64,000 nucleotides of DNA from Vreelandella lutescens (GCF_014640815.1 NZ_BMHM01000004.1:1-64000); one strand, 5' to 3'. Shown: positions 47,453-58,272, counted from the stretch's first letter. Notes: a model not told the origin generated them from the sequence alone. Numbers and translations: made by a program.

Positions 47453-48250
47453 GTGTACGATATGTTTCTTTTTGATACCCTTCCCCAGCAACAGTCCAAC
47501 ATTGCTTCCTATCGACTGGATGGCCAAAAAGTGTGGCTAAAGAAAGCCACTAAACGCAATTCACGCTGGGTCTATCTGCCACTGACATTGCTGGCTCGGT
47601 GGTTAAAACTCGAGGCGCTCAATCCCGTCCCCAATCTGGGCGGCGAGCAAAGCGTAGCCTTGGAAGCTGAGAGAATCAGAGCACTCTCCGCTGCTGGCAT
47701 TGCAGTGCCAGTGGTACTTTCGGAAACCTCTGAAGCGCTATTACTGGCTGATGTTGGTACTGAAGAGGCACCTGCACAAACACTATTGGAAAGCCTGACA
47801 CAGGCCAACACACCCGATGAAATCGACCACCTACTCAGTATAGGTATCTCAGCACTGAACGATGTGCACACCCGAAGCTGCTATCTTAGTGAAGCGTTTG
47901 CCCGCAACATCCTCGTCAATAAAGAAGGGGTTGTGTTTATCGACTTTGAAACCGATCCAGGCCAATATCATGAGCTGACCGACTGCATGGTACGCGATTG
48001 GCACTGCTTTATTTTTTCGCTTTACGGCAAGCTGAGCAAACGCCCATTACATCGAGAGCGCTTAACAGCAGCGCTGATAAGCGGACTTCAGGATGCCCGA
48101 GATGATGTGCGTGAACGTTTTATCGCCACGCTGCCTCGACTCAAGCGCATGAAAAAAATTCCATTTCAGCGCTTTGGTAGTGATGGAAAAAAAATCGCTC
48201 ATACGCTGCACGCGCTGGCCCTTATAGATCAACATCTCCGTAGGAAATAG
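47453..48250 (+). CDS. kinase-fold protein (LPS/toluene-tolerance kinase type) with a degenerate catalytic loop
   Basis: 265 aa from the GTG at 47453, seven bases after AAGGAG; ATG at 47462 and an upstream frame from 47435 are alternatives. The fold resembles small WaaP/InaA/RIO-type kinases: VWLKKATKRNSRW as the ATP-lysine strand, EAERIRALSAAGIAVP as the alpha-C helix with its Glu, ARNILVNKEGVVFIDFETDP as the catalytic Asn and metal-binding Asp. Where KdkA has HVDLNARN, this protein has YLSEAFARN, so His is replaced by Leu and the catalytic Asp by Glu. It is seven bases upstream of gmhB and probably cotranscribed, suggesting an LPS-linked function. Activity is uncertain. Confidence 0.7.
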   Translation: MYDMFLFDTLPQQQSNIASYRLDGQKVWLKKATKRNSRWVYLPLTLLARWLKLEALNPVPNLGGEQSVALEAERIRALSAAGIAVPVVLSETSEALLLADVGTEEAPAQTLLESLTQANTPDEIDHLLSIGISALNDVHTRSCYLSEAFARNILVNKEGVVFIDFETDPGQYHELTDCMVRDWHCFIFSLYGKLSKRPLHRERLTAALISGLQDARDDVRERFIATLPRLKRMKKIPFQRFGSDGKKIAHTLHALALIDQHLRRK

Positions 48251-48257
48251 AAAAGGT

Positions 48258-48842
48258 ATGCTCTCTTCACTACCTGTTACTGTCATACCGCCGGAAAAGC
48301 TCGTGATTCTCGACCGGGATGGCGTGATCAATTACGACTCGGATGCCTACATCAAATCCCTTGCCGAATGGATCCCCTACCCTTCTGCGATTAGCGCGAT
48401 GGCACGGTTAACCCAGGCTGGTTTTACCGTCGCCGTCGCCACCAATCAATCCGGTATCGCGAGGGGCTACTACGATGAAAGCACGCTGGACGCCATGCAT
48501 GAGCGTTTGAATGCGCTGGTAAACGCCGAAGGCGGCGAAGTTGCGCATATCGCCTACTGCCCCCATGGTCCTGATGACCAGTGTGATTGCCGCAAACCCC
48601 TACCTGGGCTACTCACCGAAATACAGCAAAAGCTGAAGCTTTCCAGCCTGCAAGGCAGTTGGATGGTGGGCGACAGCCTCCGCGACCTACAAGCCGGTGA
48701 AGCGGTGGGATGCCGCAGCGTTCTTGTTAAAACCGGCAAAGGCGAAAAAACCTTAGCGAAAGGGGCCGGGCTTGAGCATGCCTTGATTTACGCTGACTTG
48801 GCTGCTTTTGTTGATGACTTAATAGCAGAGCTATTGGACTAA
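48258..48842 (+). CDS. gmhB: D-glycero-beta-D-manno-heptose 1,7-bisphosphate 7-phosphatase
   Basis: HAD-family phosphatase acting between the kinase and adenylyltransferase steps of HldE. 194 aa. The nucleophile Asp is in VILDRDGVINYDSDAYI, the second motif is VAVATNQSGIARGYY, the zinc-binding cap is CPHGPDDQCDCRKP and the final acidic motif is WMVGDSLRDLQAGEAVG. It directly follows the kinase-fold gene. An AAAGG sequence lies just before the ATG. The gene is 14 kb from hldE, so the pathway genes are dispersed. Confidence 0.94.
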   Translation: MLSSLPVTVIPPEKLVILDRDGVINYDSDAYIKSLAEWIPYPSAISAMARLTQAGFTVAVATNQSGIARGYYDESTLDAMHERLNALVNAEGGEVAHIAYCPHGPDDQCDCRKPLPGLLTEIQQKLKLSSLQGSWMVGDSLRDLQAGEAVGCRSVLVKTGKGEKTLAKGAGLEHALIYADLAAFVDDLIAELLD

Positions 48843-48895
48843 CCTTTACGAAGTTTTCCGCGATCGGTGGCATGAACAGCGTTGAGCACCACGCA

Positions 48896-48930
48896 TAAAA
48901 AAACCGCAGACGTATCGCCTGCGGTTTTTA
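48896..48930. terminator. bidirectional terminator between gmhB and gyrB
   Basis: AAACCGCAG (48901-48909), nine-base loop, CTGCGGTTT (48919-48927). An A-run lies on the left and a T-run on the right, so it can stop transcription from both gmhB (+) and gyrB (-). Confidence 0.88.
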
Positions 48931-48938
48931 TTTTTCAG

Positions 48939-48954
48939 TGTTTCACGTGAAACA
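48939..48954. other. parS: parS site between gmhB and gyrB
   Basis: Perfect TGTTTCACGTGAAACA; the symmetry extends three more bases on each side (CAG/CTG), making a 22-bp perfect palindrome. It lies between the terminator and the gyrB stop. Confidence 0.95.
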
Positions 48955-48967
48955 CTGATGAGACTGC

Positions 48968-51427
<2,460 letters not shown>

Positions 51428-52531
51428 CTACCCATCTGGCTGACACTGGCTTAGCCCCTGCTCGGAATGTTTCACGTGAAACATTTCAACGGCGGTAGTG
51501 GGCTGCCAGACATCGTTTAGCGCGGTGGGCTCGACGCTGGTAATAAATGCTTGGCACTGCATCTCTTCAAGCAAAGCGCAAAACTGGTGGCGATGTCGCT
51601 CATCCAGTTCCGCTGGTAAATCGTCAATTAAATAAATACAGTGCCGCTGTGCGGTACTTTCCAGAAGCCTTCCCTGGGCAAGCTTTAAAGCGCTTACCAC
51701 CAACTTTTGCTGACCTCTGGAAAGCACCTCAATGGCGGGCTGCTTGTTCAACCGAATACGTAAATCAGCGCGCTGTGGCCCCTGCTGCGTAAACCCCATC
51801 TGCTGGTCGGTATCTCGGCTATCACGAAGCACATCCGCTAACGAACGCTGCTTATCCCAACCTCTCGCATAGCGCAGCGTTAACCCCGGCAGGGGTAACA
51901 ACTTACTTAGTGTTTCATCGAACACCGGTAAGAACTCGCTGAACCATGCTTGGCGAAGCGCATCCATTTGCTCGCCCCAGTGGGCTAGCTCCTGCTCCCA
52001 AACGGCTATTTCGCTGGGTACTATTCTACCACGCCTGAGAAGCGCATTCCGATGTTTCACCGCTCGCCGGGTGCGCTGCCACGCGTCTAGAAAGTGATGT
52101 TTCACGTGAAACACCCCCCAATCTAGAAATTCACGACGCCCAGCAGGTGAGCCCTCTAGAAGGCGAAAAGCATCAGGATTGATGAGCTGAAGCGGCATAG
52201 CTTCGACCAGCTCGGCTAACCGAACCCCCTTTTCTCCACGCAAACGCAGCTCTAGCTCTCGCTGAGCACGCATTCGCCTCACTCCTAGCGTTACCTCAGG
52301 GTCCCCTGCTAGTCGGCCATACAGCGTCATGTACGGTGCATCTGACTGAATCGCATTCTTGAGCTGGCGAGTGCGAAATGAGCGACCCATACCCAGTATA
52401 TGAATCCCCTCAAGCAAGCTAGTCTTACCACTGCCATTAACACCATGTATTACATTGATGCGCGGCGACGGGGACAGCGTGACTGGCGCTAAATTACGCA
52501 GACCGTGAAAAGTGAGTTGTGTCACGCTCAT
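51428..52531 (-). CDS. recF: DNA replication and repair protein RecF
   Basis: SMC-like ATPase that helps load RecA at gaps. 367 aa with Walker A HGVNGSGKTSLLEGIHILG near residue 29, the LINPDAFRLLEGSPAGRREF region, the ABC signature VLSRGQQKLVVSALKLAQG and the Walker B-like YLIDDLPAELDERHR. It carries two parS palindromes in its coding sequence (52098-52113 and 51468-51483), read in frame as FHVKH. A terminator separates it from dnaN, so recF may also have its own promoter. Confidence 0.96.
   Translation of the reverse strand: MSVTQLTFHGLRNLAPVTLSPSPRINVIHGVNGSGKTSLLEGIHILGMGRSFRTRQLKNAIQSDAPYMTLYGRLAGDPEVTLGVRRMRAQRELELRLRGEKGVRLAELVEAMPLQLINPDAFRLLEGSPAGRREFLDWGVFHVKHHFLDAWQRTRRAVKHRNALLRRGRIVPSEIAVWEQELAHWGEQMDALRQAWFSEFLPVFDETLSKLLPLPGLTLRYARGWDKQRSLADVLRDSRDTDQQMGFTQQGPQRADLRIRLNKQPAIEVLSRGQQKLVVSALKLAQGRLLESTAQRHCIYLIDDLPAELDERHRHQFCALLEEMQCQAFITSVEPTALNDVWQPTTAVEMFHVKHSEQGLSQCQPDG
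51468..51483. other. parS: parS site in the 3' end of recF
   Basis: Perfect TGTTTCACGTGAAACA, symmetric for two further bases each side. It encodes part of VEMFHVKHSEQG near the RecF C-terminus. Confidence 0.95.
52098..52113. other. parS: parS site in the middle of recF
   Basis: Perfect TGTTTCACGTGAAACA within the recF coding sequence, read on the minus strand as WGVFHVKHHF, a position where RecF proteins generally have a WGxFH motif. Confidence 0.95.
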
Positions 52532-52582
52532 CTGTTAATGCCACCTAGTAAGACCATAAAACTCGCTTTCCGTGCCAAATGC

Positions 52583-52618
52583 GAAAACGGCGCTTCTGCT
52601 ATCAGAAGCGCCGTTTTC
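52583..52618 (-). terminator. terminator-type hairpin between dnaN and recF
   Basis: GAAAACGGCGCTTCTG (52583-52598), loop CTAT, CAGAAGCGCCGTTTTC (52603-52618): a 16-bp perfect stem with the T residues inside the stem end. It lies in the 104-bp gap after dnaN and should reduce read-through into recF. Confidence 0.75.
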
Positions 52619-52635
52619 ATCCAACACTTGGGCTG

Positions 52636-53739
52636 TTATAAACGCATCGGCATGACCACATACAGCGCATCACCACCACCAGGCTCTTCCAGCAGCGCAC
52701 TGCTGTTAGGATCAGCAAGCGTTATTTGTACGCGCTCTTCATCAAGTACAGAAAGCACATCTACCAGGTAGCCAACGTTGAAGCCCACTTCCATGGCGCT
52801 GCCGTTGTATTCCACCGCAATATTCTCTTCAGCCTCTTCCTGTTCCGGGTTGTTGGCCATTACTTTGAGGTTATTTTCCTCAAGATATAGCCGTACACCG
52901 CGGTACTTCTCATTAGAAAGAATCGCTGTACGGGATAATACCTGACGCAGTTCAGCACGCTCAGCGATTAATACTTTGTCGCCATTGCGGGGCACTACGC
53001 GCTCATAGTCTGGGAACTTGCCGTCAATCAGCTTAGAGGTAAAGGTAAAGTCACCGGTATGAGCACGCACATGGGTTGACCCAAGCGTAAGGCTAACCGG
53101 CTCGTCGCTGTCATCCAGTAAACGCGAAAGCTCTAGGATACCTTTACGGGGCACAATCAGCTTTTGCGACTGGTTTACCGCCACATCAATAGGACGCGAA
53201 CACATCGCCAAACGGTGGCCATCGGTGGCAACCGTACGCAGCAGATTGCTCTGAATTTCTAACAACATACCATTGAGGTAATAACGCACATCCTGCTGCG
53301 CCATGGCAAAAGAAGTTGATTCGATCAGGTGCTTAAGCGTACCACGGGGAACGCTAAGCTCCTGGCTGCCATCAGCATCTTCAATATTAGGAAATTCTGC
53401 TACAGGAAGTGTAGAAAGTGTAAAGCGCGAACGACCGCTACGTAATACCGCACGACCCTCTTCAACCGCCAGCTGAATTTCGGACTGATCAGGCAGCGAT
53501 TTACAGATATCCATCAATTTACGAGCAGGCACGGTGGCAGAACCTGCTTGATCCACTTGGCTGGCCACCGTACGGCCAACGAGTTCCACTTCTAAATCGG
53601 TACCGGTTAGAGCGACCTGATCGCCTTCTACTTGAATCAGTACGTTTGAAAGCACAGGCAGCGTTTGGCGCCGTTCAACTACGCCCGCTACCAGAGTCAG
53701 CGGGCGAAGCAGCGCCTCTCGGGAAATGGTAAATTTCAT
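52636..53739 (-). CDS. dnaN: DNA polymerase III beta sliding clamp
   Basis: 367 aa, three-domain ring-forming clamp. MKFTISREALLRPLTLVAGVVERRQTLPVLSN-type N-terminus, VPARKLMDICKSLPD, RFTLSTLPVAEFPN, VRYYLNGMLLEI, VATDGHRLAM and the C-terminal ALYVVMPMRL, which lines the partner-binding pocket, identify it. It follows dnaA by 60 bp. A small hairpin copy (53768-53783) lies in that gap. Confidence 0.98.
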   Translation of the reverse strand: MKFTISREALLRPLTLVAGVVERRQTLPVLSNVLIQVEGDQVALTGTDLEVELVGRTVASQVDQAGSATVPARKLMDICKSLPDQSEIQLAVEEGRAVLRSGRSRFTLSTLPVAEFPNIEDADGSQELSVPRGTLKHLIESTSFAMAQQDVRYYLNGMLLEIQSNLLRTVATDGHRLAMCSRPIDVAVNQSQKLIVPRKGILELSRLLDDSDEPVSLTLGSTHVRAHTGDFTFTSKLIDGKFPDYERVVPRNGDKVLIAERAELRQVLSRTAILSNEKYRGVRLYLEENNLKVMANNPEQEEAEENIAVEYNGSAMEVGFNVGYLVDVLSVLDEERVQITLADPNSSALLEEPGGGDALYVVMPMRL

Positions 53740-53767
53740 CGAAACTCCGGGTGTCTATCCTGAAAGA

Positions 53768-53783
53768 CCTGCCGCTTGGCAGG
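53768..53783. repeat. 16-bp hairpin repeat, copy 1 (dnaA-dnaN gap)
   Basis: CCTGCCGCTTGGCAGG: 6-bp stem with GCTT loop. The same 16 bases occur at 56380-56395, also between two genes near the origin. The second copy adds one more stem pair (GCCTGCC/GGCAGGC). Confidence 0.6.
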
Positions 53784-53799
53784 CCCAAACGAAAATGGG

Positions 53800-55269
53800 T
53801 TAACTGGTTAGCAGACGCAGAAGATTTTTATAATCCTCACGGATATCCGCATTCTCTTCCTGCAGAGCTTTCACTTTGCGACAGGCGTGCAGCACCGTCG
53901 TATGATCGCGACCACCAAATGCATCACCAATTTCAGGGAGGCTATGGTTGGTAAGCTCTTTCGCCAGCGCCATGGCCACTTGCCGAGGCCTGGCGACCGA
54001 ACGAGAGCGCCGCTTGGAGAGCAGATCAGCCACCTTGATTTTGTAATATTCAGCCACTGTTCGCTGAATATTATCCACCCCTACCTGCTTATCTTGGAGC
54101 GCCAATAGGTCTTTTAGCGACTCGCGAATAAAGTCCTGGGTAATGGTTTTACCCATAAAGTGGGAGTCGGCAATCACCTTTTTCAGCGCACCCTCAAGTT
54201 CACGCACGTTGGAGCGAATCTTTTGGGCAATAAAGAAAGCCGCATCATGGGGTAAATCTACTTTAGCTTGGTCGGCTTTCTTCATCAGAATCGCCACTCG
54301 AGTTTCAAGCTCTGGCGGCTCGATCGCCACGGTCAGCCCCCAGCCAAAGCGCGACTTTAGCCGCTCTTCAACGCCACTGATCTCTTTAGGATAGCGGTCA
54401 GAGGTGAGGATCATCTGCTGACCGCCCTCTAACAGCGCATTAAAGGTATGAAAAAACTCTTCTTGAGAACGCTCTTTACCAGCAAAAAATTGAATGTCAT
54501 CAATCAGCAGGGCATCGACGCTGCGGTAAAAACGCTTAAAGTCATTAATCGCATTAAGCTGAAGCGCCTTCACCATGTCGGCGACAAAGCGCTCAGAATG
54601 CAGGTAAACCACACGAGCATTTTCACGTCGGCCAGCCAGTGCATTACCCACCGCATGCATTAAGTGCGTTTTACCTAAACCCACACCACCGTATAAAAAC
54701 AGAGGGTTATAAGCACCACCAGGATTCTCGGAGACCTGACGAGAAGCCGCGCGTGCCAGCTGGTTAGACTTACCTTCTACAAAAGTGTCGAAGGTAAAAT
54801 TAGGATTTAGGCCACTGCTGTGCTTCAAACTGCCTTCTACTTGCACTTGGCGTTCGTTACCACGGCGGCTAGGGCCACTCTCTTCACGAAGTTGGTCGAT
54901 TTCACGCTCATCGCCAATATCACCTCGCGGTGGCGTATGCACAGCAGGTGATGCCGGCTGTGCAGGGGCTGCCGAGACTGGATTGCCAAGGTCTCTGGGC
55001 TGCGGTGCAGGGGCTGCGGCCCGGCGGCTGCCCACCGTCAAACTGACTTTGGGAGGCTTAGAAGGGGCAAGTTCGCGCATCAATTCACTAATGCGTTTTG
55101 CATACTTATCACTCACCCAGTCACGCACAAAGCGATTCGGCGCCAATAAGCGTAGCTCATTGGTGTCTCCTTCTTCTGCCTGCAGCGGACGTATCCAGGT
55201 ATTGAACTGCTGTGAATTCAGTTCGTCCTGCAGGTAGTCCAGGCACTGTTGCCAAAGCGCGAGCGACAC
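53800..55269 (-). CDS. dnaA: chromosomal replication initiator protein DnaA
   Basis: 489 aa AAA+ initiator. Domain I is [25 protein letters not shown]; a Pro/Ala-rich linker covers residues about 90-150; domain III has Walker [21 protein letters not shown] and Walker [14 protein letters not shown]; domain IV carries the DnaA-box-binding signature [20 protein letters not shown]. It is divergent from rpmH across oriC, and two DnaA boxes lie 54-94 bp upstream of the start, which fits autoregulation. Confidence 0.98.
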   Translation of the reverse strand: MSLALWQQCLDYLQDELNSQQFNTWIRPLQAEEGDTNELRLLAPNRFVRDWVSDKYAKRISELMRELAPSKPPKVSLTVGSRRAAAPAPQPRDLGNPVSAAPAQPASPAVHTPPRGDIGDEREIDQLREESGPSRRGNERQVQVEGSLKHSSGLNPNFTFDTFVEGKSNQLARAASRQVSENPGGAYNPLFLYGGVGLGKTHLMHAVGNALAGRRENARVVYLHSERFVADMVKALQLNAINDFKRFYRSVDALLIDDIQFFAGKERSQEEFFHTFNALLEGGQQMILTSDRYPKEISGVEERLKSRFGWGLTVAIEPPELETRVAILMKKADQAKVDLPHDAAFFIAQKIRSNVRELEGALKKVIADSHFMGKTITQDFIRESLKDLLALQDKQVGVDNIQRTVAEYYKIKVADLLSKRRSRSVARPRQVAMALAKELTNHSLPEIGDAFGGRDHTTVLHACRKVKALQEENADIREDYKNLLRLLTS

Positions 55270-55322
55270 TCATCTCACCATCGGTTGAAAACGGCCGACC
55301 ATTGTAGCGCCCAACGAAGCGG

Positions 55323-55331
55323 TTATCCACA
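55323..55331 (+). promoter_or_regulatory. DnaA box TTATCCACA upstream of dnaA
   Basis: Perfect consensus box on the plus strand, 54 bp before the dnaA start. With the inverse box TGTGGACAA (55355-55363, one mismatch) it probably forms the autoregulatory pair. Confidence 0.85.
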
Positions 55332-55354
55332 CGCGCTAACGGCTCTTTTTTGCC

Positions 55355-55363
55355 TGTGGACAA
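55355..55363 (-). promoter_or_regulatory. DnaA box variant TTGTCCACA (minus strand)
   Basis: Read on the minus strand TTGTCCACA, one mismatch from TTATCCACA. Confidence 0.65.
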
Positions 55364-55489
55364 CTATATGTGAGGGCTAAGGAAAACCCGGTAGCGGAGT
55401 GGGCACAACCTCATTTCCGACCAAGTTGTGCCACGTTGCACACACATAATTCACAGTTTATTTATCGCTTATTCGGGACTTATGCACAG

Positions 55490-55498
55490 ATTTTTTAT
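55490..55498 (+). promoter_or_regulatory. DnaA box TTATGCACA in oriC
   Basis: Matches the relaxed consensus TTATNCACA and directly precedes an AT-rich run. Confidence 0.75.
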
Positions 55499-55534
55499 TA
55501 TTTTAAGCTGTTGATAAAATTATCATAAAATAGC

Positions 55535-55543
55535 TTATCCACA
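55535..55543 (+). promoter_or_regulatory. DnaA box TTATCCACA in oriC
   Basis: Perfect consensus box flanked on both sides by AT-rich sequence, the most likely core DnaA site of the origin. Confidence 0.85.
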
Positions 55544-55678
55544 ATTAGTATCCCCACTATTAATAACAGTAAGTTTTAAATAACTTCATTAGTAATAATA
55601 GTCTGATACAAAGTACCCAAGCAGTACGCCGACGCCGCAGCGCTATTGCCTTTTTCACGCTTTTTATGCAAGGAAAAA

Positions 55679-55707
55679 TTGCACCCGGCGCGGGAAGTCT
55701 CTACAAT
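55679..55707 (+). promoter_or_regulatory. sigma-70 promoter of rpmH-rnpA
   Basis: TTGCAC (55679-55684), 17-bp spacer, TACAAT (55702-55707). Predicted start near 55714, giving a leader of about 90 nt to rpmH. The leader contains CCCGG...CCGGG followed by TCTTTT (55731-55763), a possible weak hairpin. Confidence 0.75.
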
Positions 55708-55803
55708 TTCCGGTCTTGAATTGAAACTCCCCGGCTAGTTCCTCACTGGACCGGGTCTTTTGGAATTCACTTTCCGTCCTAAACCACGTGGGAATAACGA
55801 GTT

Positions 55804-55938
55804 ATGAAACGCACTTTTCAACCCAGCGTTCTCAAGCGCAAGCGCGCGCATGGCTTCCGTGCTCGTATGGCAACCAAAAACGGCCGTGCCGTTATCGCAC
55901 GCCGCCGCGCCAAAGGCCGCAAGCGTCTGAGCGCCTGA
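55804..55938 (+). CDS. rpmH: 50S ribosomal protein L34
   Basis: 44 aa: [18 protein letters not shown] followed by [20 protein letters not shown] and RKRLSA. This is the highly conserved, very basic L34 sequence at its usual place between oriC and rnpA. The rnpA start lies 13 bp after its stop, so the two are cotranscribed. Confidence 0.98.
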   Translation: MKRTFQPSVLKRKRAHGFRARMATKNGRAVIARRRAKGRKRLSA

Positions 55939-55951
55939 TCTCGGATTGCGT

Positions 55952-56353
55952 GTGTCGCATCAAGGCTTTCCCCGGTGCTTACGTTTGCTAAATGCCGGGG
56001 ATTTTAGTCACGTGTTTGAACAGGCAGACCTCAAAGTTCATGGCAAAGGTATGATGGCGTTAGCGCGCATGAGTACCCGGGGGTATCCCCGTGTTGGACT
56101 GGTGGTCAGCAAAAAAAATGTGAAGCTCGCTGTGGATCGCAACCGCTTCAAGCGACTCGTTCGAGAATCCGTGCGTCTTCGTCAAGATCACTTACCCTCT
56201 GTGGATATCGTGATATTGGCAAAACGAGGCGTGCAGGATATCGACAACGAAACGCTTACTCGCCAGCTACACGGCATGTGGAAACGACTTCAGCGCGACG
56301 CACAGGCGGTGTCTGCACCTCCCCCGCCTAATGGCGTAACACGTGACGCTTGA
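55952..56353 (+). CDS. rnpA: ribonuclease P protein component
   Basis: 133 aa from GTG at 55952; a TTG at 55946 in the same frame is also possible. The RNase P protein core is present: RLLNAGDFSHVFEQ, the RNR region VVSKKNVKLAVDRNRFKRLV with its many basic residues, RESVRLRQDHLPSVDIVILA and a C-terminal helix. It supports the catalytic RNA in tRNA 5'-end processing. A 16-bp hairpin repeat follows. The yidD gene usually placed next is missing. Confidence 0.95.
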   Translation: MSHQGFPRCLRLLNAGDFSHVFEQADLKVHGKGMMALARMSTRGYPRVGLVVSKKNVKLAVDRNRFKRLVRESVRLRQDHLPSVDIVILAKRGVQDIDNETLTRQLHGMWKRLQRDAQAVSAPPPPNGVTRDA

Positions 56354-56379
56354 CGACACACCTCGCCGCTCGACCTTGG

Positions 56380-56395
56380 CCTGCCGCTTGGCAGG
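56380..56395. repeat. 16-bp hairpin repeat, copy 2 (rnpA-yidC gap)
   Basis: CCTGCCGCTTGGCAGG, identical to 53768-53783, here followed by CTTTCGTGTG. It may act as a weak processing or termination signal before yidC. Confidence 0.6.
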
Positions 56396-56468
56396 CTTTC
56401 GTGTGTCATGGGTCGAGTAAATGACACTGCGCCATTAGCATGTTCACCACCCATCGGGCAGAACCCTC

Positions 56469-58151
56469 ATGGACGTAAAACGACTTTTATTACTGATTCC
56501 ACTGGCATTGCTTGCCTATCTTTTGGTTGTACAGTGGAATCAGGATTACGGGCAGACCACTTACGACTCGACGCCGGAAATTACCCAAAGCAGTAATGGG
56601 GCCTCCGCCAGCGAGAACGCTAACGACGATCTCTCCGTACCTAGCACTTCCGCACCCCAAAGCGCCATCAGCGAAGGCGTGGGTGATGCTGAAAGCGATA
56701 CTGCCAGCCGCGACTTTATTGCGGTGACCACTGATGTCCTGGACGTACGTATCGACCCCTTTGGTGGCGATATTGTGTACGCCGCGCTGCCGCAGCATAA
56801 GCTGACGCTGGACTCTGACCGCAACTACGTGCTGCTGTCGGACAACGCTTCTCGCAGCTATGTGGCTCGCTCAGGTCTGCAACTTGACGGTCAAGCCAGC
56901 CGTATCGCTTTTTCTACTGAGCGTGGCGAATACCGCTTAAGTGACGATGCAGAGCAGCTTAGTGTTGATTTAACAGCTGAAGTTAACGGCATTGACGTCA
57001 TCAAGCGTCTAACATTTGATCGCGGAAGCTATGCGGTCAACGTGAGCTACTACCTTGCCAACAACACTGATGCACCCGTAAGTGCCCGCTTTATTGGTCA
57101 GCTAGCCCGTGACAATAGCCCTGACCCGTCTAGCGGTGTGGCCATGGGCATGAATTCTTACCTGGGTGCTGCTTACTCCACGCCGGAAGCGCGTTACGAG
57201 AAGATCGACTTTGATGCTATTCAAAGCCGTAACTTTGAAAACCGCGAGGCTCAGGGCGGCTGGATTGCCATCATCCAGCACTACTTTGTGTCTGCCTGGG
57301 CTCCGGCGCAAAACCAGCAAAACCTCTACTACGTAACGACCGATTCCCGTGATCGTAATGTTGTTGCCTTTGCTGGCCCCACCAGCAGCGTTGCTGCTGA
57401 TGGCGAAGCCACATTAAGCGCTACGCTCTACATGGGCCCCAAAGTTCAAGACTACCTTGAGCAAGTCGCGCCAAACCTCAAGCTTACCGTTGATTACGGC
57501 TGGTTATGGTTTATTGCCAACCCGCTGTTCTGGCTGCTGGACAAGATCCACGACATTGTCGGTAACTGGGGCTGGTCGATCGTTCTGCTGACCGTGCTGG
57601 TGAAGCTGGTACTCTTCCCGCTCTCTGCCAAGGCCTACAAGTCCATGGCGCGCATGCGCAAGTTAGGTCCAGAGATGCAGCGTCTTAAAGAGATGTATGG
57701 CGATGATCGCCAGAAAATGTCTCAAGAGATGATGAAGTTCTACCAGAAAGAGAAGATCAATCCGCTGGGTGGCTGTTTGCCAATCCTCGTACAGATGCCG
57801 GTGTTTATCGCCCTGTACTGGATGCTGCTGGAATCCGTTGAGCTGCGTCATGCGCCGTTCATGTTCTGGATCCAGGATCTCTCGGTAAAAGATCCTTACT
57901 TCATCCTGCCGATCCTGATGGGTATTTCGATGTTTGTTCAGCAGATGTTGAACCCGACACCGCCAGACCCCATGCAGGCGAAGATCATGAAGATGCTGCC
58001 GATTATCTTCACCTTCTTCTTCCTGTGGTTCCCGGCAGGTCTGGTCATCTACTGGGTGGTCAACAACATCATCTCGGTGGCGCAGCAGTACTTCATTACG
58101 CGTAGCATTGAGAATGACCCAAGTGTCGGCAAAGGGATGCGAACCAAGTAA
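56469..58151 (+). CDS. yidC: membrane protein insertase YidC
   Basis: 560 aa (E. coli 548). N-terminal helix LLLLIPLALLAYLLVVQW, a Ser/Asn/Asp-rich linker to about residue 75, the periplasmic beta-sandwich domain (RDFIAVTTDVLDVRIDPFGG onwards), then the conserved five-helix core: WLWFIANPLFWLLDKIHDI, GWSIVLLTVLVKLVLFPLSA with the functional Arg region after it, INPLGGCLPILVQMPVFIAL and FLWFPAGLVIYWVVNNIISV. It inserts and folds inner-membrane proteins. A strong terminator follows. Confidence 0.97.
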   Translation: MDVKRLLLLIPLALLAYLLVVQWNQDYGQTTYDSTPEITQSSNGASASENANDDLSVPSTSAPQSAISEGVGDAESDTASRDFIAVTTDVLDVRIDPFGGDIVYAALPQHKLTLDSDRNYVLLSDNASRSYVARSGLQLDGQASRIAFSTERGEYRLSDDAEQLSVDLTAEVNGIDVIKRLTFDRGSYAVNVSYYLANNTDAPVSARFIGQLARDNSPDPSSGVAMGMNSYLGAAYSTPEARYEKIDFDAIQSRNFENREAQGGWIAIIQHYFVSAWAPAQNQQNLYYVTTDSRDRNVVAFAGPTSSVAADGEATLSATLYMGPKVQDYLEQVAPNLKLTVDYGWLWFIANPLFWLLDKIHDIVGNWGWSIVLLTVLVKLVLFPLSAKAYKSMARMRKLGPEMQRLKEMYGDDRQKMSQEMMKFYQKEKINPLGGCLPILVQMPVFIALYWMLLESVELRHAPFMFWIQDLSVKDPYFILPILMGISMFVQQMLNPTPPDPMQAKIMKMLPIIFTFFFLWFPAGLVIYWVVNNIISVAQQYFITRSIENDPSVGKGMRTK

Positions 58152-58171
58152 TCGCTCCTCTTCTGATACTC

Positions 58172-58206
58172 CCAGACCCCCGCCTTTGCGGGGGTCTGGC
58201 GTTTTA
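58172..58206 (+). terminator. rho-independent terminator of yidC
   Basis: CCAGACCCCCGC (58172-58183), loop CTTT, GCGGGGGTCTGG (58188-58199), then CGTTTTA. A 12-bp GC-rich stem. Confidence 0.92.
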
Positions 58207-58272
58207 GGCTTAACCTGCTCATCATGAGCGCCATCACCGATACACTCCTCTCTTTAGCCACTAGGAAGCGTC

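Larger units (their letters stand above)
55441..55660. other. oriC: oriC, chromosomal replication origin
   Basis: Non-coding region between dnaA and rpmH, the usual origin position in Pseudomonas and Halomonas relatives. It holds TTATGCACA (55490-55498), TTATCAACA on the minus strand (55509-55517) and TTATCCACA (55535-55543), interleaved with very AT-rich tracts (55498-55535 and 55544-55612) suited to duplex unwinding. Four parS sites lie within 8.5 kb on the left and one at 16.7 kb. The whole dnaA-rpmH gap 55270-55803 has no gene; exact origin limits are not determinable from sequence. Confidence 0.88.

Noticed and set aside
52051..52066. Half parS sequences (GTTTCAC at 52053, TGTTTCAT near 14958, GTGAAACA near 50667)
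   Set aside because: Only one arm matches in each case; ParB loading needs the full palindrome.
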